A stretch of DNA of 64,000 bases from the NCBI GenBank assembly GCA_949752745.1, contig OX457025.1, positions 47,729,601 through 47,793,600 on the forward strand. The letters are read 5' to 3'. Of this stretch, positions 46,501 through 58,500 are shown piece after piece. The position numbers were made by a program, and so were the translations under genes. Position 1 is the stretch's first letter; the number at the start of each line of letters is the position of its first letter. Below the pieces are notes generated by a model, which was not told the DNA's origin, ran no database searches, and worked only from the letters and a program-made list of their open reading frames with translations. This DNA is from Protula sp. h YS-2021 (Eukaryota > Annelida > Polychaeta > Sabellida > Serpulidae).

Positions 46501-49500
46501 CATCAGAGCAGTTCGTGGGGAATCATTCGGAAACACTAAACCGAATCGTAAGAAAGCAAAAAAAAAAAAAAAAAAATAGGGGATTGAAAATCCCCAAGCG
46601 TAATACCTTGTAAACATTAATTCGACCAAGGAGGAAGATAAGGAAGAGATGGGCAAACAAACATGGCATGTATATGCTTATGTAAGGATTAAGATTGAGG
46701 TGGGTGTTCGAAAGCCCGTCTAAAATGCATTCTTTATCCTGACACTGTCCATGGGCTTGCGGCGGCGCATTACCATTGACGGTGGAGATATTTCGGGTGC
46801 TTCCTCCATCAAGTGCGGCAAGCGTGCGTAAATCTGCAGTGGGTCAGGGTGAAGCCCTAGTGACTTGTAATTCCAGCATGTCTCTCTGCCCGTGATGTCC
46901 CTCGCCCCTCTTGGCTTGCCGGGCTGTGCGGCTGGAGGGCTGTTTCAACCACTAATTACAAACCAAGTAAGAGTTCGGTCTGTCTTACTCAGTGAACGTG
47001 CTACAAAGTTCACGTCCGCGACCATTTAAGCAAAAATAAAAACTCTATTTTATTTAATAATAATATAAAATAAAATCTACTCAACATCATTTATCCCGAG
47101 GTATCTCGAGAACAAAACCTGTGTGGGTTTTATCAGCTTCATTCATGGTTACATTATTAAAGAAGGCATAAAGCGTCATTACGTAAAAATCTTGTGGGCA
47201 AAAATGTTGACAGGATTGTTGCTGGTAGACCTTAAAGATCCTATCAAATTTTTTTTATGGGTAGAACAACAAATACAGCATATGACGTTATTACGTAAAA
47301 TGTGTGTCTGTTCTGAACAAGATGCTGTGGGCAAAATATCTCGAATATTGAAAGTCGTATCGACTTCAAGGTGTGTTTGAGTATTTCTTAAGTCAATCGG
47401 ACGGTTCTAGCAACTTTTGACGCGTGTGATGAAGTTTAGTAAGGTGTGTGATGCCATTACGTAAAAATCCTATTTGCAAGAATCCTAGGCCGCAGAACAT
47501 AATTGTTGCTTGGTAGGTTCGCAAGATAACATTGTTTTGAAATTTCGTGTGAAATTTTACAAGATGGCGTAATGGCGGCATTCCCCTCCCCTCACCCCCT
47601 CCCCGCCCCCTCATTCTCTCTCCCACTTAGGTTCCTGAAAGGCGTCAACAGATTAGTGCAGGCACACCTTTGAAATAAACGATTTAGTGGCTTGCTGTTG
47701 CTGATGCCTCCCTTTTCTTAACTTCATGAATGCAGTGTGAGTGGGAGTTACTGAGAGGAAAGGCAGATAATTGCAGGGCGTGGTTCACATTCGTTTCACT
47801 GACTGATAACCGGGGTATTGGCGGTTGAGGCAACTAACAGTATCTGTCCTTCTGTTAAATTGCCAGGAAATTGTGTGCTTACAACACCGATAAAATGTGT
47901 GAAATTAGTTTGTGTCGGAAAACATATAGATGTGGTTCGGAAACTAGCGTTTGATATGTCTGCAGCGAATTGAAGGAAATGTCAATGCGTTTCAGAAAGG
48001 TGATTAAGCATAATAACAGTGGACTATTTGTGAAACAACAATAAAGGAAGTAAATTGGGAGAGAAAGAACTACGTTTGTTGGCATGTCTTGTAAGCAGTT
48101 TTTCGCGTAAGTACAGATACGCTTGCGACAAACGCAAAAATAAGTCGCAATAAATTTCAAAAAATAAATGCATTTTGTTGCAGAAAAGTGAAACAAAACG
48201 CGTCCTGCGTGTCGCAAAATGCATTTGGCAGGCCGCAATAAATCGCAACAAATTTTACATACATTGACACCTGCCTGGGTGTTATGCAACACATTGTCTT
48301 TTGATGTTTTGCATTGTGTACTGTACTAATCCCCAGTAATGCGCTTTTTGTCTGCACACAAGAAGTATTGTGTGGGATGGTATGATGCTAGCAGTGTTTA
48401 AATATTTTCATGTTATTTTACAGTGTGCATGGCCATTTATTTACCAGACTGAAAGGGTGTAAAATGTTAATTTAAAAAATGCTGTGTTAACTCGCATGTT
48501 GATATGTGTTCAGTTCTTTTATTATGAAATTATCGCTTTTTAAGTCAAAAATTTGATAACTAATTTTTTTCAAACCTTTTCTACCACCCCTTGCCGTCAT
48601 GTTATCCCCAGTTTAAGACTAAAACCAACCCAACAGGCATGAATAAAAATTGTATATTTTTTCCCACTTGTAATTTCATGTCTATTTCACACTCCCCCCC
48701 CCCCCCCCCTCCGGTCAGAAAGCTTACTTTTTGATGTGTTTTTTTTTTTAACGAAAGACACTATTCGTGTAAATTTATTCGCTTTTCACTTAAATATGGC
48801 AAATAAAAACAGATGAGAAAGAAAGGAACAAAACTTGACTACGTTCCACGGGGGATAATTTCAAATTAAAAGCTTTTTCTTAATATTAGTTAACACTGGC
48901 ATTCCTTGGACAGTAATCTCCCAAGCACATAACACTGGCATTCCACTTTTTAAGTTTATTTCATGTCGCCCGAGAACATGTACTTATACAATAATTTTAA
49001 ACACAAATACAGCCTATTACACATCCACACATACAGCTGAAACATTGACTTGTTTACATAGATTACATGCAATTGGAGTGAATGCGCAGGGGGATTAAAT
49101 CGCTTGCGTGAATGTTTGCTCAAGGTGTAATCTTATCATCAGTGTGAAATAAGTCGCAACATATTGCATGCTCAGGACGCGTCCTCTGAAATATTGGATC
49201 GCGGCTAGATGCAATAAAATGCAATAAGTCGCAATAAAAAATTGCAACTTTTTGCGCTTTATTCCAACATATTTTTGCGTTTGTCGCAAGCGTATCTGTA
49301 CGAAAGCAGTGAATGCAAAACTTGTTGGCCTGGCCGCCGTAAAATCTGTTTATGCCAGCTGGGCGGGTAGAGATAAAATGAAAAGATTTCGGTATCTCAA
49401 CGAAAATGTCAAGAATATGTCGTTGAATTTATTGCAGTTAGATGCAGCAGTGGAACACACACACACAGCGGCACACAGACAAACATCCCCCACCACACAC

Positions 49501-52500
49501 ACACACACCCTCTTTCCCTCACACACACCATCACACTGACGCAAACAATACCTACACAGTTACATACACACGCATACTCCCTCACACACACACACAATCG
49601 CATTGACGCACAAAAACACTCACACACAGACAGTTCTGTAAACTTTTGACGCATGTCACATTATTAGGTAAGGCGTATGACGTCACTGCGTAAAAATCTT
49701 GTGTGTGAAATTTCTCAGCCGATGAACATCCGAGCAAGTTCAAACTGGGTATGATTGTTACTAAGGAAGTCCGAAAGATTATGTAAAATTTTAGCGCGAG
49801 TGGAAGGAACAAGTGCAGCCTATAATATCATCAAGTAAAATATGTATGTATTTTGAACAAGATCTTGTGTGCAAAATATCCCGATAACGGAAAGTCGTAT
49901 CGACTTAAAATTTTATATGGATATTCTTGAATAAGTCGTTATTCTTAGGTGCGAAAGATGTGTCAAATATTGTCTCGAGTACAACGAACGTGTGCAGCGT
50001 ATCCCGTCATTACATAAAATATGAGTCCGGCTCTTTTGTTAACTAAGCATAGTTGTTAGCCGCAACTTCTAAAGGGTTATAGCTGTCGTTGAAAGTATGT
50101 GGGTATGTGCGTATGTACGCTTTTAAGTCGAAAAATCGTATCTCCTCCTAGGTTTTTAGTCTGAATGTCTTGCAATTTTGGTTGATGAAAGAGGACAAGA
50201 GTCTGGCTGGCTATTACTCTTTTTCTTTTTTCTTTTTTCTTTTTTTTGTTTTTTTGAAGATTCGCCAAAAAAATAGCGGTAATATTGGCCAAAAACCAAA
50301 TTTCATTAAAACATTTATCCTCCTAGGGTTTCTAAAATTTTGGTTCTAAAATTTTGGTGGATGGTAGGGTGCGGAAGTGTTCATCTGGCTTTTACTTTTA
50401 TGACGATTCGCCAAAAAATACCGGTAATATTGGCCAAAAACAAAATTTCTTTAAAACCTTTCTCCTCCTAGGGTTTCAAAAATATTGGTTCTAAAATTTT
50501 GGTGGAAGGTAGGGTGCATAAGTCTCCTTCTGGGTTTTACTTTTTTGGCGAAATATTTGCAAAAAAACTTTTTTTTCGTAAAATCTTGAATACTTCAAGA
50601 AAAGTGATCTTGCTGTCTTGAAATTTCAAGTGAGGGTAGCATGTGGCTATTACTTTTTTGGTGATTGGCTAAAAATTGGCGAAGATTTTGGCGAAAAACC
50701 AAATTTTTTTGTAAAATCTTAACCATCTCTAGGAAAATAGTGTTACCGTCTTGAAATTTTAAGTGACATTAGCATGCATTACTAGCTGTCTGGCTGATAC
50801 TTTTTTTGGTGATTGCCAAAAAATTGGTGAAAATTTTGGCGAAAACCCACACATTTTCAGTAAAATCGAACTGTCAGAGAAAATGGTACTGTCTTGAAAT
50901 TTTAAGCGAAGGTAGCAGGCGTTACTACCTACCTGGTCAGTACGAATGTTTAGTTGGTAGGTCTCTCTCTTAAAATTGTTTTCACGATCCGCCAAAAACT
51001 GGCCAAATGGGGGAAATTTTTATTTTATTTATTATTATTTTTTTTTGATTGGATTTTCTTAAAATTCTACAGGAATGTTCACTAACCTGTCATCTTTTGC
51101 AAAAGTTACTTTTTTGGCGATTCAGCAAAAATTTTTAATGGGAGACGATTTTTAATTTTTCGGTAGACAGTTTTCAAAATGCTTTCTCTCCCACAATTAA
51201 GATCAGATTCCTTTTCAATTTTGTGTGATTGTTCCTTAGATGCCTAAATGAGGGAGGGGGCATTTAAAAATTTTTAGCAGCCAATTTTCAGAATGCGTCT
51301 ACACCCACGATTTTGATAGGATTCCTTTGACATCGTGTAGGACTGTTTACTAAGTAGACCTCTATTGAAATGTTTTGGCGATGCACCAAAAATTTGCTAA
51401 ATTATTATCCCCCGTGAAACGGAGGGATATAGTTTTGAACTTTTCGGTCTGTCCGTCTGTCCGTCTGTCACGCTTCAGTCTCACGCGCCTACAGGCCACA
51501 TTAATATATAGATTCCTTTCAAATTTTGTACACGGCTTCTCTGGAACCTTCCGCAGTGCAGTGACCAAGAATTTTCCGGATCGGAAAAAAATTGACAAAA
51601 TGGCGGACTTTTGAAAATTGGCACTGGACTTAGCGTATATACGGCAGTCTCACGCGTCTACAGGCCACAGTAATAGACAGATTCGTTTCAAATTCTGTAC
51701 ACGGCTTCTTGGAACCTACCGCAGTGCAGTGACCAAGAATTTTCCGGATCGGAAAAAAATTGACAAAATGGCGGACTTTTGAAAATTGGCACTGGTCTTA
51801 GCGTATATACGGCAGTCTCACGCGTCTACAGGCCACATTAATAGACAGATTCGTTTCAAATATTGCACACGGCTTCTCTGGAACGTTCCGCAGTGCAGTG
51901 ATTAAGAATTTTCCGTATTGGGCAAAAATTGACAAAATGGCGGACTTTTGAAAATTGGCGCTTTACTTAGCCCCTACGACATTCTCACGCGCCTACTGGT
52001 TAATGGATTGATTCGTTTAAATATTAGACACTACGTCTACCTGTCCTTCCACTTTTAAATTTAGCGTTGTCAACACGCAACAGCCTTACACACACCATAT
52101 CCCCCACGGGGGATAGACGTACTCCTCGAGACGTAGTCAAGTTGGGGACATTTTTTAAATATTTTGGTACGCAATTTTCCAAAGGCTTTTTCATCCACAC
52201 TTTTGATCGGCTAGCCTTTAATATTTTTATTAAATGTTAACTCTTTTAGCGATCCGCCAAAAATTGGTCAAATGGGGGCCGTGTAAAAATTCAGTAGCCA
52301 ATTTTCAAAACGCTTCTCCCACAATTGAGACCTGGTTTTCAGTAAATTTTTCAGTAGGCAGTTTTTAAACTATAACTACCACTTTTTGACGACAATGCAA
52401 GCCTTTTGATACTTGATTTTCTGGATCTCGGCTGGTCACAACGTCCCTGAACATTCTTGTTTGTTTGTTGGTTTTTTTTTGTTTTCGTTTTTTATGAGAT

Positions 52501-55500
52501 TCGTAGTTTGCTTGTTCAACCATTGCTTGTAAAATATCGGCGTTCGAATTCGTAAATTTGGATGCAGAAAATATCTGTCTTTTTTCAGGAGTTAAAGCTT
52601 AAGGATGATGAGTGTAAAAAATTGACGCGCATTCGGGAACAGATGAGCGAAGAGATCGAAGAACTTACTGCCAGTTTATTCGAGGTATAACGTTTGTTTT
52701 TGTATAAATTAGAATCAATTTTCGGCCAGTCCTCGCCGTATTTTGTGTGCATTTACCGCAAATCGGCTTGTGTGTTTTCTTTAGACCTACCGATATCGTT
52801 GGCCTGGTATTGTCTCACCAAGGGACATATGTTATCCGTATATACGAGTGTAAACTTACAGTCAAAATGCTTTTATTCAAAACTTGACAGCTTACTTTCA
52901 AAGTTTGTATGAGTGTTCCATAGGCGAGTGTTTATCAAAATTTACTTTTTAAAAATTATTTTTTAAGCAAATGATGAAATGGCGACATTTGTAGTCCCAG
53001 CTTCTTACAGAATCAGGGGTAATAGCAGTCGTTAAAACTATGTCCGTGTGTGTACGCTTTTAAGTTGAAAAATCGTATCTCCTCAGTTTTTAGTCTAAAT
53101 GTCTTGAGGGCATTAGTACCTACTGTACCTGGCTATTACTTTTTTTGGCGATTCGCCAAAAATTTTCGGAAATATTGACCAAAAACCTAATTTCTTTAAA
53201 ACTCATCTCCTTCTAGGGTTTTGGTGAAAATGTTCTAAAATTTTGATGGAAGGTAGGGTGCATAAGTGTGCATCAGGCTATTAATTTTTTGGCGATTCAT
53301 AAAAAATGACTAAAATATTGGCGAAAAAATCATTTTTCTTGCAAAATCTTAATTATTTCTAGGAAAGTAATTTTACTTTCTTGAAATTTTAAGTGAACGT
53401 AGCAGGCGTTAGCACCTACCTGGCTTATACTTCTTTTGGTGATTGGCCAAAAATTGGCGAAAATTTTGGCGAAAATAAAAAAAAATTGTCAGTAAAATCT
53501 TAACTAACTGCTAGAAAATAGTCTTATTGTCTTGAAATTTTAGGTGAAGATAGAGGCGTGACTACCTTCCAATGCCATAACTTTGTTTATTATTCACCAA
53601 AATTTGGCGAAGAAAAAACATTTTTTTATCTTAACTATCTCCAGGAAAATGGTCTTATTGTCTTGAAATTTTAAGTGAAGGTAGCAGGCGTTACCACTTA
53701 CCTGGCTACTACTTTCTTTTTTTTTTTTTTTGGTGATTGGCCAAATTTTTTTGGAAATTTTCGCGACTCCCCCGCCCTTCCGAAAAAAAAAATCAGTAAA
53801 TTCTTAACTGACTGCTGGAAAATAGTCTTACTTTCTTGAAAGTTTAAGTAACTGCAGGAGACATTATTCCCTACCTGGCTATTACTTAAACCAAGAAATT
53901 TTCAGTAAAATATGAACGAACTCCAGGAAAATAGTCGTACTGTCTTGAGATTATAAGTAGAAGAAGCAAGCATTACTTCTTGCCTGTCTGGCTCTTACAA
54001 AGTTTGGTAATTGGTGATAATTTTAGTGAAAACTAAGAAAAAATTCAGTAGAATCTTATCTAACTATAGGAAAATAGCCTCACTGTCCTGAAAATCTAAG
54101 TAACTGTAGCAGGAAGTATTAGCTACTACTTTTTTTTTCGTGACTGGCTAAAAATTTGGGGAAATTTTGGCGTCAACCAAAACAAAAAATTTGGGGAAAA
54201 CCAATTTGTTTTTCGTAAAATCTTAACAAACTCGAAAAATTTGAAAAGGTGTCTTCTAGGGTTTCTAGCCAATTTCAACCAAATGTCGCTTGACTAAATG
54301 TCGGAATGCCATAGTTGGCATGCCTTGGTGTGACAAATATCGTATATGCAAACATTTTTTCAAATGTTTCGCGATCGGTTTTTGGCCAGTATCGATACGC
54401 ATCGCGATACGATTTTTGGTGCACAACTCTAAATGCACAAGGCAACTGTGATTGCAGGAAGCTAATAAAATGGTACAAGATGCACACCTGAGAAGAATGC
54501 AAGCGGAGAAACTGCTCAAGGAAGCAAATTCTAAGGTATGTAAAACCGTGGAGCTCATTTGGAGCTGTGCCCGAATCGTAGGACCAGAAGGCCATATACA
54601 GGATGCAGCCTTAAACTTTTAAGCCAGAGTCAAGATACACAAGCGGAAGGTGACCTAAAAACAATTTCATGAGAAACCTGACGTCCGTCGAGACCAGTTT
54701 AGGACACTTGGTTGACACCGCTGAATATATTTACTTTGTATTGTTCTTGCTTTTCAAGTTATTTCGAGTTTTTTCGCAAATGGTTTAGCTGAACTTTACT
54801 GAATTGTACACTTTTGTGAACAGCAGTAATCTAACTAAGGGGTGGTTTGTTGAGCGGATTCACTGTCTAAAGTTTTATCGCTATACACCCATGTCGCGAG
54901 AGGAGCTATTTCTCGAGCCTTAAGTTTGGCGGAAGAAGTGATGCCGTCACTGACAGCTCTTTTGTAATTGACGAGAAGTTTATCAAATGGTATCCCAGAG
55001 TCAAAATTCCCATTCATTACATGTTTTTAACAGTACTTTCCAATTCCAGTTTCTGTCACTACAACGGTTATGACGTTATGTAGAATGTTTGTGCGTTCTG
55101 TGTGTGTGTGTCAGTCTGTTGTGACCAGAATGTTGTTTGCAAGATATCTCGAGAACGAAAAGTCGGATCGGCTTCAAACTTGATCTGTTCATTCCTTGGG
55201 TAGGTTGGATGGTTCTTTCAACTTATGACGCATGTTACATTATTAGGGAAAGCGTATGACGTCATTACGAAAAATCCTGTATGCCAAATTTTTCAGCCGC
55301 TGAACATCAGAGATAGTTCAAACTTAATGAGACTATTGCTTGGTAGGTTCAAAAGAGTCTTTATCCGCCGGGAACCGGACGGATATAGTTTTCATTCTGT
55401 CCGTCTGTCTGTCAATCTGTCTGTCCGTCCGTCCGTCTGTGCAATTTCAGTCTCACGCGCCTACAGCCCGCATTAGTGGGTGGATTGATTTCAGATTTTA

Positions 55501-58500
55501 CCCAGGGGTGCTCCTAAGCATCCCGCAGTGCAGTGACCAGGATTCGACGGGATCGGAGCAAAATTGCCAAAATGGCAAAACTTTAAAAAATTGCAGACAC
55601 TGAATAAGGACTTTGCATAACACACATCAGTCTCACGCGCCTACAGCCCGCATTAGTGGGTGGATTGATTTAAGATTTTACCCATGGCTGCTCCTAAGCA
55701 TCCCGCAGTGCAGTGACCAGGATTCGACCGGATCCGAGCAAAATTGTCAAAATAACAAAACTTAAAAAAAATGGAAGAAATGAATTAGGAATGAGCATAA
55801 CACATATCGGTCTCACGCGCCTACAGGCCGCATTAGTGAGTGGATTGATTTAAGATTTTACCCATGGCTGCTCCTAAGCATCCCGCAGTGCAGTGACCAG
55901 GATTCGACCGGATCCGAGCAAAATTGCCAAAATGGCAAAACTTTTAAAAATTGCAGAAACTGAATAAGGACTTTGCATAACACACAACAGTCTCACGCGC
56001 CTACAGCCCGAATTAGTGGGTGGATTGATTTAAGATTTTACCCAGGGCTGCTCCTAAGCATCCCGCAGTGCAGTGACCAGGATTCGACCGGATCCGACTA
56101 AAATTGTCAAAATGACAAAACTTTAAAAAATGGAAGAAATGAATTAGGAATGAGCATAACACATATCGGTCTCACGCACCTACAGCCCGCATTAGAGGTT
56201 GGATTGATTTAAGAATTTACCAAGGGCTGCTCCTAAGCATCCCGCAGTGCAGTGACCAGGATTCGACCGGATCCGAGCAAAATTGTCAAAATGAAAAAAC
56301 TTTAAAATTTGAAGAAACTGAATTAGGAATGAGCTTTACACATATCGGTCTCACGCGCCTACAGTCCGCATTAGTGGGTGGATTGATTTAAGATTTTACC
56401 CAGGGCTGCTCCTAAGCATCCCGCAGTGCAGTGACCAGGATTCGACCGGATCCGACTAAAATTGTCAAAATGACAAAACTTTAAAAAATGGAAGAAATGA
56501 ATTAGGAATGAGCATAACACATATCGGTCTCACGCACCTACAGCCCGCATTAGAGGTTGGATTGATTTAAGAATTTACCAAGGGCTGCTCCTAAGCATCC
56601 CGCAGTGCAGTGACCAGGATTCGACCGGTCGCCATTACTAGATCTTATGAATTCATTTCATCTTCTGCCAACCTCGTTTGAAGCAACAATGCCATCTGGT
56701 CGATGTATCGATATTATCTTCACACCAAATCAACCATGTACCACTGGCTCTACAAACCTCTACTTCACTGACCACAAGGCTGTATGGTGTTCTTTGGAAC
56801 AGTTGTTCACAGGAACATCATAATCAGGTATACAATTTGCGCGAACCCGGCGGATTCATGCTTCTCGAGCATCTAGTTTAACTTTTGTTACGAGTAGAAC
56901 GAACAAGTGCGGCGTATGACGTCATCATGTATATATTTTGAACAACATCTTGTGTGCAAAATATCTCCCCAATGGAAAGTCATATAAACATCAAATGTCA
57001 TATTGCTATTTCTTGGGTCAGTCGGGTGGTTCTGTAAGCTTTTGACGAATGTATCAAAACTAAGAAAGGCGTATGACGTCATTACGTGAAGATGTTATAG
57101 GTAAGATTTCTCAGCCGCTGAAGATCGGAGAAATTTATAAATTGATAAGTTATTAACTACGCTTGGGATTTCAGCGTTTTCCGGAATATTCTCCAATGTT
57201 CCTGCATTCTTTGGACATACTAAAAAACATCACATCGATCACTTCTTACATTACTTGCATGTGACCTTTGGCACAGTTATGAAGGATGTGTTTCTAATGC
57301 TTTTTGGGGGATGGGAATGTACGAAGACAAGGCATACATTATGTCCACAACTACAGTTCATGTACAAACCCTTACCGTAGCGTTGGCCAGAATGGTTAGG
57401 GTTGTCTTTAGAGTCGTACCTACATTAGATAGCAGTGGGTGGCGAGGGGAGGGGTTAAGGTAAGCAAAGGAAAAAAAAACTGTTTCGATAAACCTGTTTG
57501 TAACTGCCACCTTCAAGCCAGACTACTGGGTACAGGGGACACATTTATATAAGGCAAAAAGTTTTATTATTCTGAAAACAGTGCAGACTTGTTCAAATAT
57601 AACTTGGTGAAAGGGCTTTCGGTGGAAAAGAAAAAATGGAAAATTGGTTATTGGTGAATTATGGGTTTGTCGGGGAGACATTTGTTATTGGATACAAAAA
57701 CAAGAAATTGAATAGGTGTCGATTGAAAGTCTGTGATATAAGCCTGTACTGTTACAGGGTTCCCATGCAGCTGGAAAAAACGTGGAAAACCTGGAAATGA
57801 AAACCCGAACCTGGAAAACCTGAAAAAAAAAAACTGAAAAAAAAACGAAAACATCTGGAAATCGATTCCTAAAAATTTTCCAGGTTCCAGGTTTTGTTCA
57901 AGGCTTTCCAGGTTTTTCTTGTAATATCTCATGCTACCCAGTTTCATATATTGAACATTGTTTGATTTTTTCGCCCCTTTCTCGTTCAATAGTATTAATA
58001 ATTTGTGTTTTGCAGTCGTTGTGGGCCTATGCTATACTTTGCAAACGGGGTTTAAATTGTGCCAGGAAAAGTAAAGATCTCCCAAACTCCTTAACTGTGT
58101 TAAAGATGTGCGTGGATAGAACGGACGGCTATAAGGGCTGATGTGGAGGCCGCCAAGTTAGCCCTGGAAGGTAGTAAATATCTGGTTTTAAAAACCTGGA
58201 AAACACCTGGAAATTGAAATCGCCGAAGGCGTGGGAACCCTGTGTTATGTTTTGTGTGCACCGGCCGCTCTAGTTACCTTTAGGGATCACATTCTTTGAA
58301 ACGTCATCCTGACCCCGTAGAAGTTGAATGTCCTAGTTGTTGAAGATATTCTTTTTTTTTTTTATAAAACATTAAATTAAAGTAATTATGTTGAACAGAT
58401 TGACATGCTACAAGCCGAAGTGACAGCTTTGAAAACGCTGGTTATAACTAGCACTCCTAGCGCACCAAATCCTCATTTGAACCCTCAGATCACACAAACT

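Noticed and set aside
49350..49654. Cys/Val-rich minus-strand frames
   Set aside because: Translation of the CA microsatellite.
55451..56630. CRISPR-like array
   Set aside because: Repeats are contiguous 180-bp units without unique spacers, in a eukaryotic intron.
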